A stretch of DNA of 64,000 nt from the NCBI GenBank assembly GCA_940337035.1, contig CALNHX010007578.1:1-64000 (forward strand), in the 5' to 3' direction. Position numbers and translations under genes: made by a program. Below are positions 41,832 to 49,767 of this stretch, in pieces. Every line of letters starts with the position of its first letter. The stretch's first letter is position 1. The DNA comes from Agriotes lineatus (taxonomy: Eukaryota > Arthropoda > Insecta > Coleoptera > Elateridae). The notes beneath the pieces are model-generated. The model was not told where the DNA came from, ran no database searches, and saw nothing but the letters and a program-made list of their open reading frames with translations.

Positions 41832-42741
41832 ATTTTATTAAATCTGAATCCGATAACGCTCTTTGAGGCAATCTAATTAGTTTTTTGGATACGGTTTTAA
41901 ATATAGAGCTCCTCCGGCCTTTTTTTTTAGTAGGACACTTGGATCTCCTCTTTTTTTTCGTTTTTCTTCCGCCGCCACCACCAAATTTTTTCCCTAAGGC
42001 AATAGCTTCCATGGTACTATTATGTCGGTTCGCTTCTTCCATTTGTTTTTTAGCTGCTTTGGAATCATTTATAGCTTTCGCTATGCCAGATGCGCCACCG
42101 GCCAGAGCACCGGCAGCTGATAGTCCCGCAAACAGAGGTATTAAAAACGGAAGAAATCCGCCTGTTTTAGGTCGCTGCTGATGCCCCTTTCGACGACGAC
42201 GACGGCATTTTCTTTTCTTAACAGCATCAGCCGAAGCCGCCAACTTATTAATATCAAACGGTATAAGTCCTCCCATTCCATTTTTAGGTAATTTTAAAAT
42301 GCGAGACTTTCTTTTCTTCTTCTTCATCATACCCATTCCAAATTTCTGTTTAGCTTTCATTATCGTTGTAACGAGCCAAGCAGCGGCCTTCTCCCCGTAA
42401 CTAGCGTTGTTTGAATTGAATATTTGCCAGGCTCCTTCTTCTAATGCTTTATCTGCCCTATGTCTAGCTTCCAAATTATCTCGATTAAGAGAATATTGAA
42501 TATCGTGCTGTTTACATAAACGATCTAACGCATTTATACCGGGATCACCTCGTGCAAGACGTTCTTTTAAGCGCGTTCCGGGCCCACAATACTGATAATT
42601 CCCAGGTAAATGAAGCTCAAAAGGTAAATTATTGATTAGACTATTAACTATACCACTACCTTTAACAGCATTAGCTTTTCTTCGACGAAGACAAGTTTTA
42701 TTATTTTTTGCCTTCTTACAACGTCCTCGTACTAACGTCAT
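41815..42741 (-). CDS. PLA2-domain core/minor capsid protein
   Basis: 308 residues, ATG start. Residues 45-100 form a parvovirus-VP1-like phospholipase A2 domain, with Ca-binding YCGPGT at 51-56 and catalytic H79-D80 in CKQHDIQYS. Very basic stretches follow (MKKKKRKSR; KCRRRRRKG), then a hydrophobic glycine/alanine segment (about 194-222) resembling adenovirus pX/pVI-type proteins, then KAAKKQMEEANRHN. In viruses such domains help membrane penetration and genome condensation. It is followed by the protease in an overlapping frame, and a partial duplicate of its middle region lies at 47582-47914. Confidence 0.85.
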   Translation of the reverse strand: MTLVRGRCKKAKNNKTCLRRRKANAVKGSGIVNSLINNLPFELHLPGNYQYCGPGTRLKERLARGDPGINALDRLCKQHDIQYSLNRDNLEARHRADKALEEGAWQIFNSNNASYGEKAAAWLVTTIMKAKQKFGMGMMKKKKRKSRILKLPKNGMGGLIPFDINKLAASADAVKKRKCRRRRRKGHQQRPKTGGFLPFLIPLFAGLSAAGALAGGASGIAKAINDSKAAKKQMEEANRHNSTMEAIALGKKFGGGGGRKTKKKRRSKCPTKKKGRRSSIFKTVSKKLIRLPQRALSDSDLIKYAKNV

Positions 42742-42768
42742 TTAGGAGCATGCGTCATATAGCACTTC

Positions 42769-42776
42769 TATTTATA
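42769..42776 (-). promoter_or_regulatory. TATA box for PLA2/core gene
   Basis: TATAAATA on the minus strand, about 28 bases upstream of the ATG. Confidence 0.55.
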
Positions 42777-42836
42777 CTTTTTTTCGAAAAGGAAGAGAAA
42801 TAAAGGGAAAAAAACAACAACCGATATTTTATACAT

Positions 42837-43355
42837 TTATTGCCGCATTTTGTACAACAAAATAAAACTTAGTATACATGTTGCGAATAATACAGCCGAT
42901 AATACATAGGCAAGAACAATGATTACTAATTGACAACTGTCGTCATTAGGATGAGGTGGTGACGCTCTCCATTCAAAACTAACACCATCTATACTACTGA
43001 AAGAATTATTTAAATTCCATATTTCTATTCTCCAATCAGTTTCCTCTGTTACATTATGGTTAATCTTAAATCTAATTTTATAAAATAGAAATGTTTCGTT
43101 GTTGTTATTCTTAAATCTACTTAAATTTATACGATATACATAATATTCATGACCATTCGAAAAATAGTCCATTGTCATAAGAAGCCATTTAGCGGGCCAT
43201 GCTAAAGTTTCATTGGTTTGAGGCCGGCTGTCTCCATTTCCGAATTCTGGATAAATGTACGCTCTCGTTGCAGCGACCGGTTTACTTACAATTAATTCCT
43301 TTTCAGGTGTAAGCAAACTAAGCAGGATTATCGATGTGAGATTCATCATCATCAT
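42837..43355 (-). CDS. Type I membrane glycoprotein, unknown family
   Basis: 172 residues. The N-terminus (MMMMNLTSIILLSLL) looks like a signal peptide. The ectodomain of about 120 residues has several N-x-S/T sites (NET, NLS, NNET, NHT-like NVT, NNS) and paired hydrophobic strands. A long hydrophobic helix near 143-168 ends in the short basic tail YKMRQ. I do not recognise the fold. It lies between the 398-residue protein and the PLA2 gene. TATAAAAAGGG lies about 50 bases upstream. An envelope or host-interaction role is possible but unproven. Confidence 0.65.
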   Translation of the reverse strand: MMMMNLTSIILLSLLTPEKELIVSKPVAATRAYIYPEFGNGDSRPQTNETLAWPAKWLLMTMDYFSNGHEYYVYRINLSRFKNNNNETFLFYKIRFKINHNVTEETDWRIEIWNLNNSFSSIDGVSFEWRASPPHPNDDSCQLVIIVLAYVLSAVLFATCILSFILLYKMRQ

Positions 43356-43445
43356 GAATTCCCAAGTGATAATAGACGAAATTTTTCAAATGTTTCCCTT
43401 TTTATAGAGTACACTGTCAGCATTGTACGTAAATCACTAAGATTA

Positions 43446-44642
43446 TTAAGATGTTGTTGTAATTTCTGACGAAGCAGCAACAGCAGCATTTGCTTGATTA
43501 CACCATAGCTTACGTAATCTTTTGACTGCAATAAGAAAACGATTTCGATGTAAATTCAATATTTCCAGAGCACAGAGTATTTCATAGGACTTGTAACTTA
43601 GTTCTGTATTTAACAGCATTCTAGCATCTTGTAGAATTCCATCATCGGTATATTGTTGACCGTAGTGCGCAGTTTGTTGTATTAGGATATTAATAAATTT
43701 GTTTACCTCATAGACATCTGCTTGTTTAAGACGATAATTAATCACATCTTGTAATTCAATCAATCTTTTAAATTCTAATAGCATTAATCGACACTGATGT
43801 TCACTACCCTGTATCAGTTCTTTAATGACACTGCAATTGTCTGTTAAAAATGCCGGCTTATAATTGTATTCCAATAGGTATGCCGTTATTTCTGGTTGTA
43901 ATTGTAGCAATTGTTGCCATTGAAACTGATTTAAACATATAGCTTTATCAGTTTCAGCTATATCCATGCATCTGATGCATAAGACTTGTACTACTGGTTC
44001 CAAACTTAAACCTTCACTGTTACATTGTGTATTAAAGCCAACGGTAACAACTTTCTTATGTTCCCAACTATTTGTTGTGAGAAAGTACTGCGCATTTCCT
44101 ATCACGTGATCAAATTTAATAACTTTTGTAGGAGTCGAGGGTTGTTCCTCGTTAGCATCGTTGTCCGTCTCCCCATCGCTCACCAATGGAAATTCAATCG
44201 CATCTTCCCATCCATAATCAGGTGGTACTACTACACTGTTTTCGAAGAACGAATTAGGGTGGTGGTGGTGGTGTGTTTTTATTCTTTTAGTTGAAGACTC
44301 GGCATCGTCGTCATCATCGTTTTGCTTTGAACGCTTTTTTCTAAGATCCTCCGCCGGTTGTTCTTGTTCATTAGTATCCATGGTATCTTCCCATTTATTC
44401 AACAACAGACAATCAGGTACAGGTACAGGTAAACTGTTTTTGACGGGGTAAAACGAATTACACTCGTCATAGTTTCCTCTTGTTCTTTTAGCTATAGGCT
44501 CATCATCATCAACATCATTGGGAGGAGGAAATATTGACGATTGTCTTGATTTCGCGCGCTTCAAAAACGATTGAATATCGCTGCACCGAATACAATCACA
44601 ACCACCCAAGTAGGGGGATGAGCAGGCGGAGAAGGAAAACAT
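43446..44642 (-). CDS. Unknown 398-residue protein, possible PC4-like domain
   Basis: The N-terminal half is disordered, acidic and basic by turns. It contains an internal duplication: DDDEPIAKRTRG...NSFYPVKNSLPVPVPD...WEDTMD against DDDDDAESSTKRIK...NSFFENSVVVPPDYGWEDAIE. Residues about 180-260 (KKVVTVGFNTQ, AICLNQFQWQQLLQL) recall the PC4 single-strand DNA-binding fold, with its I-x-L-x-x-x-Q-W motif, but the match is weak. The C-terminus is helical. Arg/Lys clusters (KRTRG, RKKRS) could be nuclear signals. A TATA-like element and a short hairpin (44649-44671) lie upstream. Confidence 0.5.
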   Translation of the reverse strand: MFSFSACSSPYLGGCDCIRCSDIQSFLKRAKSRQSSIFPPPNDVDDDEPIAKRTRGNYDECNSFYPVKNSLPVPVPDCLLLNKWEDTMDTNEQEQPAEDLRKKRSKQNDDDDDAESSTKRIKTHHHHHPNSFFENSVVVPPDYGWEDAIEFPLVSDGETDNDANEEQPSTPTKVIKFDHVIGNAQYFLTTNSWEHKKVVTVGFNTQCNSEGLSLEPVVQVLCIRCMDIAETDKAICLNQFQWQQLLQLQPEITAYLLEYNYKPAFLTDNCSVIKELIQGSEHQCRLMLLEFKRLIELQDVINYRLKQADVYEVNKFINILIQQTAHYGQQYTDDGILQDARMLLNTELSYKSYEILCALEILNLHRNRFLIAVKRLRKLWCNQANAAVAASSEITTTS

Positions 44643-44648
44643 TGTAAC

Positions 44649-44690
44649 AAAACTGAAACTTTTTCAGTTTTATAATAATCTTTATAATTG
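44649..44690 (-). promoter_or_regulatory. Promoter region of the 398-residue protein
   Basis: AAAACTGAAA and TTTCAGTTTT form an inverted repeat at 44649-44671. TTATAAAG-type TATA sequences follow at about 44668-44690 on the minus strand, 25-45 bases from the ATG. Confidence 0.4.
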
Positions 44691-44845
44691 TTTACAAGTA
44701 CCGACAACGGAACTATTACTTCCGGGGGCCCCTGTTTTCTACGTGATTTGTGCTACTTTTCCATAAGAAACAATGTTAAATTGAACGAATGCAACTAAAA
44801 TTTATATTTCTCATTTAAATATGTGTAGACTTGAAGAGCACAATA

Positions 44846-46501
44846 CTAATCATCGTAGTCGTTGTAGTAGTAGTCGTCGTCGTCGTCGTCGTCCATTCGT
44901 AAAGACATTAAATTGCTTAATAATTTCTGTATTTGTTGTAGAATCTTCTCTCGTGGACAATTTATTCCGAATATGTCTAAGTTCTTTTTGCCACCTTTTG
45001 TTATGATATTTGTGAATTCGTTGTATTTATAATAGCCTTTTTTGCTAAAGAAATAAATGTGTCCATCTATATATCTAAAGACGGATTTAAACGAATTCGG
45101 TATTCCCGGAAACACTATACTGTTCAAACCATATCTGATACATTGAAACGTGCATTCGTTTAATAGAAGGTTGTAGTGGCTATCGAAAAATATATAGGTC
45201 TGACCTGCGTTCGTATTAACAGCGCCGTTAATTTTTAACGAACGTCTTAATCCTAAAGCCGTATTGGGAAAAGCAGGCTTTAAAAGTTTAAATCCCGGAT
45301 ACGATGTAATATAAATACTTGATTCAATAAAAAAGATTATCTCTCCATTTGGACGTTGATATATAGCTGTGATTTCTGTAAAATTTCTCGGTAAAAACGT
45401 TAACCAATCGGTAATTAATTCGGGATCGTTATATTTTCGACTTTCTAAGGGAATGATCCATACGTATTTCTTATAAAATATATACAACTTTTCATTTACA
45501 ATTAGAAATGTATTGAGAAATTTAGCTAACGAACACAAGTCTGCTGTTTTTTCTGCTTTTCTCGCCGTTACTGCTTCTACCGCCGCCGTCGCTGCTTTGT
45601 TTGTAGTCGTAGTAGAAGGAATCACTGATGTAGTCGTTTTTTCTTTATGTTTACGTTTTATAATGTTTCCTCCGTATAACGCTTGAATACCTGATTTATC
45701 GTCATAATCTAGTTTAATAGTTGATACGTTGAATTTCTCCTCGCTTCCCCTCGAATAATAGGGATACATGACGGAGGATTTAATAGGCGAATGATGTAGT
45801 CCTAAAGCGTGTCCGATTTCGTGAACCAGAGCAGTATATAAACTTATCTTTCCATTAGGTAAAATTCCCGTTCCAACATACCACTCTTTGGTTTTTAAAA
45901 TATGAATTTCCACCACGCTGTTTTTACCGTCGGGAAAATAAGCGTGTCCCAATGAATCACCGGCTAGTTCGAAAGTGCACACTTCTGATTTTCCTTGATA
46001 CCTATGGCGAGCTGCTTGATACGAGATTAAAATCATAGGATTCTGATCTGTTTGTTTAAACGTTATATTCGTATATCGATTCCATAGTTCAAATGCTGCT
46101 TTAGATGTTACTAATTCTTCGTTGCTCTTCCCATGAAAATTCCAGGTAATAATATTTGTGGTCCATTTCGTAGGATGAAGCACGTATGTGCTAATATCTG
46201 GGACCCCACATCTTTTTTCTTCCACCAGTTGTTCCATTTCGCTGTTTAAATTTCCTCCGTTGATTGGAAATCGATGGAATTCTTGAAATTTCGTTAGAGC
46301 TAACTTATATTCTGGCGAATTAATATTTAATAATTGCAATTGCTGTTCATTAGATACATCCAAATATCCATAGCGATATAGAAAATGTACAACATTATAA
46401 TCAAGGTCAGAATTATTTCCATTATTGTTAGCAACGACGACTACGTCACCGCATGCTATAATGATAATACAGATTGCAGATAGCAACGACGACGACATCA
46501 T
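44846..46501 (-). CDS. Matrix metalloproteinase (captured cargo gene)
   Basis: 551 residues, intronless. The signal peptide (about 5-24) is followed by a propeptide ending in the cysteine switch RCGVPD (97-102). The catalytic domain has zinc motif HEIGHALGLHH (H227, E228, H231, H237) and Met-turn M245 in SSVMYPYY. A Thr/Ala-rich hinge leads to a hemopexin-like domain (about 355-520), closing with an acidic tail (seven Asp, then YYYNDYDD). Secreted MMPs of this layout cut extracellular matrix. It sits on the same strand and spacing as capsid genes, with its own TATA box, so it appears to be Polinton cargo. Viral MMPs are known from granuloviruses. Every catalytic residue is present and the frame is unbroken. 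Confidence 0.95.
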   Translation of the reverse strand: MMSSSLLSAICIIIIACGDVVVVANNNGNNSDLDYNVVHFLYRYGYLDVSNEQQLQLLNINSPEYKLALTKFQEFHRFPINGGNLNSEMEQLVEEKRCGVPDISTYVLHPTKWTTNIITWNFHGKSNEELVTSKAAFELWNRYTNITFKQTDQNPMILISYQAARHRYQGKSEVCTFELAGDSLGHAYFPDGKNSVVEIHILKTKEWYVGTGILPNGKISLYTALVHEIGHALGLHHSPIKSSVMYPYYSRGSEEKFNVSTIKLDYDDKSGIQALYGGNIIKRKHKEKTTTSVIPSTTTTNKAATAAVEAVTARKAEKTADLCSLAKFLNTFLIVNEKLYIFYKKYVWIIPLESRKYNDPELITDWLTFLPRNFTEITAIYQRPNGEIIFFIESSIYITSYPGFKLLKPAFPNTALGLRRSLKINGAVNTNAGQTYIFFDSHYNLLLNECTFQCIRYGLNSIVFPGIPNSFKSVFRYIDGHIYFFSKKGYYKYNEFTNIITKGGKKNLDIFGINCPREKILQQIQKLLSNLMSLRMDDDDDDDYYYNDYDD

Positions 46502-46550
46502 TGCCTTACCACTTCAATACGATTACTAATTTTTTCAAACTTAGAATGCT

Positions 46551-46560
46551 CATTTATACA
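46551..46560 (-). promoter_or_regulatory. TATA box for metalloproteinase
   Basis: TGTATAAATG on the minus strand, about 50 bases upstream of the ATG. Confidence 0.5.
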
Positions 46561-46659
46561 CTGTTCTGCTGTTGTTGTTACCTTTGACGGCTTCCTCCAC
46601 CTTCGTTCATTGGGGGGTTATTCCACAAATAAAACTCGTAGTATAACTTATACATGTAT

Positions 46660-47154
46660 TTAAACATTCATTACATAATTATTATATATCTGATATACAT
46701 TAGAAAGAGCGCAATAACATACTGGATTTAAATGATACATGCAAGCCGGTTGAACTAAATTAAATTTAGGATGCTCTTCCACTTCAAGTGCACACTTTTC
46801 AGTAAATTGTTTTATAAACAACGATTTTTCACGTCCTTTTACATATATTACATCAGCATCGCGTAGTATACGTCGTAAGATTGCAGGAAATTGATAGGCG
46901 GGAGTAAATCCTTCGTTCCAATCGATGCAATGGTGATACCTCATCAACCACTGAGCTTGTTTTTGCAAACTTGACGGTAAAGCAGTAAATGCAAAGGGCG
47001 GCTTAAAAATATAATGGGTTACACTGCTACCATTGTAGGCAGCCAATTCCTTTGGTGTGAAGACTTTATCGGCTGTATTGAACCCCTGCACATCGACTAC
47101 AAGTTTCATGGCTGCTGCTGGTGGTGGTGGTGGTCGTTCAACTACTAAATCCAC
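46660..47154 (-). CDS. Polinton-associated protein of unknown function
   Basis: 164 residues. After a proline-rich start (ERPPPPPAAA, partly trinucleotide-driven) the second Met begins MKLVVDVQGFNTADKVFTPK. Later blocks are HYIFKPPFAF, WLMRYHHCIDWNEGF, VIYVKGREKSLF and a Cys/His-rich end (CMYHLNPVCYCAL). I recall similar proteins near Polinton-like genes in invertebrates. An RNase H/DEDD-like fold is conceivable from the VVDVQG start and HH/D residues, but I cannot show it. Translation may start at the second Met (residue 16). Confidence 0.5.
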   Translation of the reverse strand: MDLVVERPPPPPAAAMKLVVDVQGFNTADKVFTPKELAAYNGSSVTHYIFKPPFAFTALPSSLQKQAQWLMRYHHCIDWNEGFTPAYQFPAILRRILRDADVIYVKGREKSLFIKQFTEKCALEVEEHPKFNLVQPACMYHLNPVCYCALSNVYQIYNNYVMNV

Positions 47155-47201
47155 GAAGACACTAATCAGATTTTACGATACCATTTACTTTTAAATCAAT
47201 C

Positions 47202-47576
47202 TCAGATATAACTCACAGCTTCTGGACTAGTTTTTAATATCTGATTTTTATCGATATTATTTATCTTTGTAATGCTCGAACAATTACGATCACGATGTAA
47301 ATTTAAACAGGCTATTAGCTCTTTTCTCTTTACTTTTGCACCGCCGCCGCCGCCGCCGCCGCCGCCGGTCCAGTTGTATACCTGTAACTGTACAGTAGTT
47401 TCGAATATAAAATTATATTTAAGTTTTGCCTGACGTGGTACTACATCATCATCGTTAATCGTAAAAAATATTTCTAAATTTTTATCGCACGCACTCTGAA
47501 AGTCATGCAATTTAAAATGATCGATTTCTCCAAAAATCACAAAATCTAAACGAACTTGTGGCGGACGATGGCACAT
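47202..47576 (-). CDS. Hypothetical 124-residue protein with Gly run
   Basis: The N-terminus MCHRPPQVRLDFVIFGEID is followed by beta-prone sequence and a nine-glycine run encoded by GCC/CGG repeats (47340-47366), then a basic helical end. I recognise no family. It lies in the minus-strand gene block between the duplicated core fragment and the 164-residue protein. Confidence 0.4.
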   Translation of the reverse strand: MCHRPPQVRLDFVIFGEIDHFKLHDFQSACDKNLEIFFTINDDDVVPRQAKLKYNFIFETTVQLQVYNWTGGGGGGGGGAKVKRKELIACLNLHRDRNCSSITKINNIDKNQILKTSPEAVSYI

Positions 47577-47581
47577 TATTA

Positions 47582-47914
47582 TTAATGAGCGTCACGGTCC
47601 AGAACACCGGCAGCTGATAATTTCGCCAACAGAGGTATTACACCTCTAGCTAATAATCCCGCAAGCAGAGGTATTAAAATCGGAAGGAATCCGCCTGTTT
47701 TAGATCGCTGCTGATGTCTCTTTCGAAGACTACGACGATGGTATTTTCTTTTCTTATCAGCATCATCCGAAGCCACCAACTGATTACTGAAATCCCATTG
47801 TTGGAAATCCCATTTGCTGTTAATTCGACGCTGATTAATATCGAGCGCCGGCAGACACGTCATTTTGCGGTTTAGATAAGTCTTATCAGCAGTCCGACAC
47901 AGCCACAAATACAC
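47582..47914 (-). pseudogene. Partial duplicate of the PLA2/core gene
   Basis: The stretch KRHQQRSKTGGFLPILIPLLAGL matches KGHQQRPKTGGFLPFLIPLFAGL of the 308-residue protein (about residues 185-206). The DNA also aligns (47686-47730 with 42150-42195). The PLA2 motif and C-terminus are missing, and an extra LIPLLAGLLARGVIPLLAKL repeat is present. It is either a decayed local duplication or a new small core protein. Confidence 0.65.
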
Positions 47915-48009
47915 ACAATTAACTGTAAAATCACTATATATGACTCCCCACCTACAGGTCTCTGTATTACATAGTTTCAGAGCTTGATCACAGATGGCGC
48001 ACGTGATTA

Positions 48010-48127
48010 CGTTCGTTGTTTTCGCGCCAAGTCCCCTTATCTCAACTCTTGCTGCGGTTTTTCTTATCAGCTTCGTTGTTTTCGCGCCAAGTGCCCTTAT
48101 CTGCTGCGGTTTTTCTTATCTGCTGCT
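48010..48127. repeat. Two-copy ~58-bp tandem repeat
   Basis: TTCGTTGTTTTCGCGCCAAG followed by CCCTTATCT and GCTGCGGTTTTTCTTATC occurs at about 48010 and 48070. It lies at the right edge of the Polinton gene block, near its presumed end. Confidence 0.85.
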
Positions 48128-48186
48128 GCTGGCTTACGCAATATATTTCGAAATTGCGCCACACCCAGGCCGGTAATACAGTTTAC

Positions 48187-48780
48187 TGTAAAATGGATTC
48201 GCGGCGCCGGGGGCCGGGGCCGTCACCCGGGGCGTAGCCCCGAAAGGGGGCCCTCGCAGCGCCGGCGGACTCCCCCACACACCTCCCCCCGAACCCCCCC
48301 CCACCCACACCGCGCTTGCGCACAGCTACTCGGCGCATGGGGGCCCTCCCGGCGTCGACGAACATGGGGGCCCGCGGGGGGCGGAGCCCCACAAAATGGC
48401 GACTAGGGCTGCGCCCCAAAACCGCCTCGGCCACGTAGCTTAGCCGAGTTCAGAACCACCGGAAGTGTCCCAAAACCGGCTCTGCTTATCTATTTCAAAG
48501 CTGGAGTCGGCACTCGGACTTCGACTTCGACTGTCCTCTTATTTCCTTTACGCGTATTTATATCCGCCGAGTGAGTCATTCTAGAAACGTCGAGACATTC
48601 TCGATCCTTCCAGCAACGCTAACGTGTTCGCGCGCTTGAGTCGCCAAGGACTTTTCTCGAAGCCTGGGAGGGTGTGAGTCATCAGGCTCAAGGTTGTGAC
48701 ACTGCCCCCGCCTGTCATTCTCGAATGATCGGGACGCTGAGTCCATATGTCTCCAACGGCCCGGCCCCAAGATCGTTACA
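48187..48780 (-). repeat. GC-rich probable solo LTR
   Basis: Read on the minus strand it begins TGTAACGATCTTGGGG and ends CATTTTACA. It has TATAAATACGCG in the middle (about 48546-48560), then AAATAAGAGGAC, and finishes in a very GC-rich half (48190-48430). Composition differs sharply from both sides. The TGT...ACA ends and TATA fit a Gypsy-type LTR, but the flanking bases do not form a clear target duplication. No coding region is attached. Confidence 0.5.
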
Positions 48781-49546
48781 CTATTAAAACTAGCGTGTAT
48801 AAAAAGGGATTTGGCATGGTGATGTAATTTGTTTCGATTATTGAAATTAACAAACTTAAAAAATGGAGCAAAAGATTTTGGTGTAATTAAAAAAATTTTA
48901 AATAACCTTGTTTTTATTATAAAAATGTTTTGAATAATAAAAAGGGGAGTAATTAAAATCTACGAGGTAAAATAGAATGGAAATTTAAAATAAACAAGAA
49001 TAGGTAAAGACATAAACTAATGAATATTGCAAGTATGTGGTAAAAACTAATGGATAGCAGAAGTACTCTACAAAAGTGAATCATTGGAGAATAATAATGG
49101 GTCAAGTTCATTGGAAAAGTCCATTTGACAGAATACATTAATCAAATTGTATGACGTCAAATTGTTTGGTGGTAAAGGACACTTCCAGAGGAGGATCACC
49201 AGGATAAAAGAGGCACATTCCAGGAGGTTGGTGAATGCAGTGGTGCAAGTAGCTGTTTGCAAGTTTGGTGTGTTGACTGCGTGCTGTAGAAATGGGTTGA
49301 GTTGCTGATGTGGGACGATTAGGACGTCTTGTCTGTCCGTCGACCATTCATTGCAGGAAGGTGCTGGAGAGAATCTATTAGTTGGCGGAGAGGAGCGGTT
49401 TGGTTGGCATCTGGAGATTTGTGCGGACCAAGTGAAAGGTGGGTCATTTCTTATTAAAGTCATAACTATAAAAGGAAATAAAGACAAGAAAGAGGTGAAC
49501 TATTTATGAATGAATTACTTACTGATTTCATATTGTTGTGTACCAT
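48781..49546. other. Non-coding interval
   Basis: AT-rich at first, then mixed. The open frames at 49068-49487 have no recognisable domain. No gene is called. Confidence 0.4.
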
Positions 49547-49767
49547 TGTAACGATTGGGTATTTGTCATTTGAATTTCAAATTACTTTTGACGTTAGGTT
49601 GACATAAGTTATTGTGACTTATGCGAATGATATTGGGAATATAAGAACATCAATTTTTCAGAAATTATATAACTAGATAAAGGAATCTATAATCAGAAGT
49701 AATACCTTATTAAAAAGTAAATAAAGACAACACCTTGTTAGGATCACTTCATAATTATAGCGCCACA
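49547..49767 (+). repeat. Candidate short LTR
   Basis: It starts TGTAACGATTGGG and ends AGCGCCACA, with an AAATAAAGAC polyadenylation-type signal shortly before the end. ACGTGGAGCCAG follows directly. This resembles an LTR end plus primer site, but no internal ORFs follow. Confidence 0.3.

Larger units (their letters stand above)
31415..48186. mobile_element. Maverick/Polinton (adintovirus-like) element, defective
   Basis: About 16.8 kb with the Polinton gene set: protein-primed family B polymerase, retroviral-type integrase, packaging ATPase, adenain-like protease, double-jelly-roll capsid protein, penton, PLA2/core protein and DUF8207-like protein. Extra genes include a matrix metalloproteinase, a membrane glycoprotein and a tRNA. 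Polymerase runs plus and everything else runs minus. At least four core genes are broken. The limits are set by recognisable content, since terminal inverted repeats and target duplications were not found. Confidence 0.9.

Noticed and set aside
48183..48434. Overlapping Arg/Pro/Gly-rich frames on both strands of the GC-rich block
   Set aside because: Long open frames on several frames are expected from GC-rich sequence lacking stop codons. No domain, start context or conservation signal is visible.
49068..49487. 139-residue minus-strand frame
   Set aside because: No recognisable domain, overlaps another frame on the same strand, and lies between LTR-like pieces.
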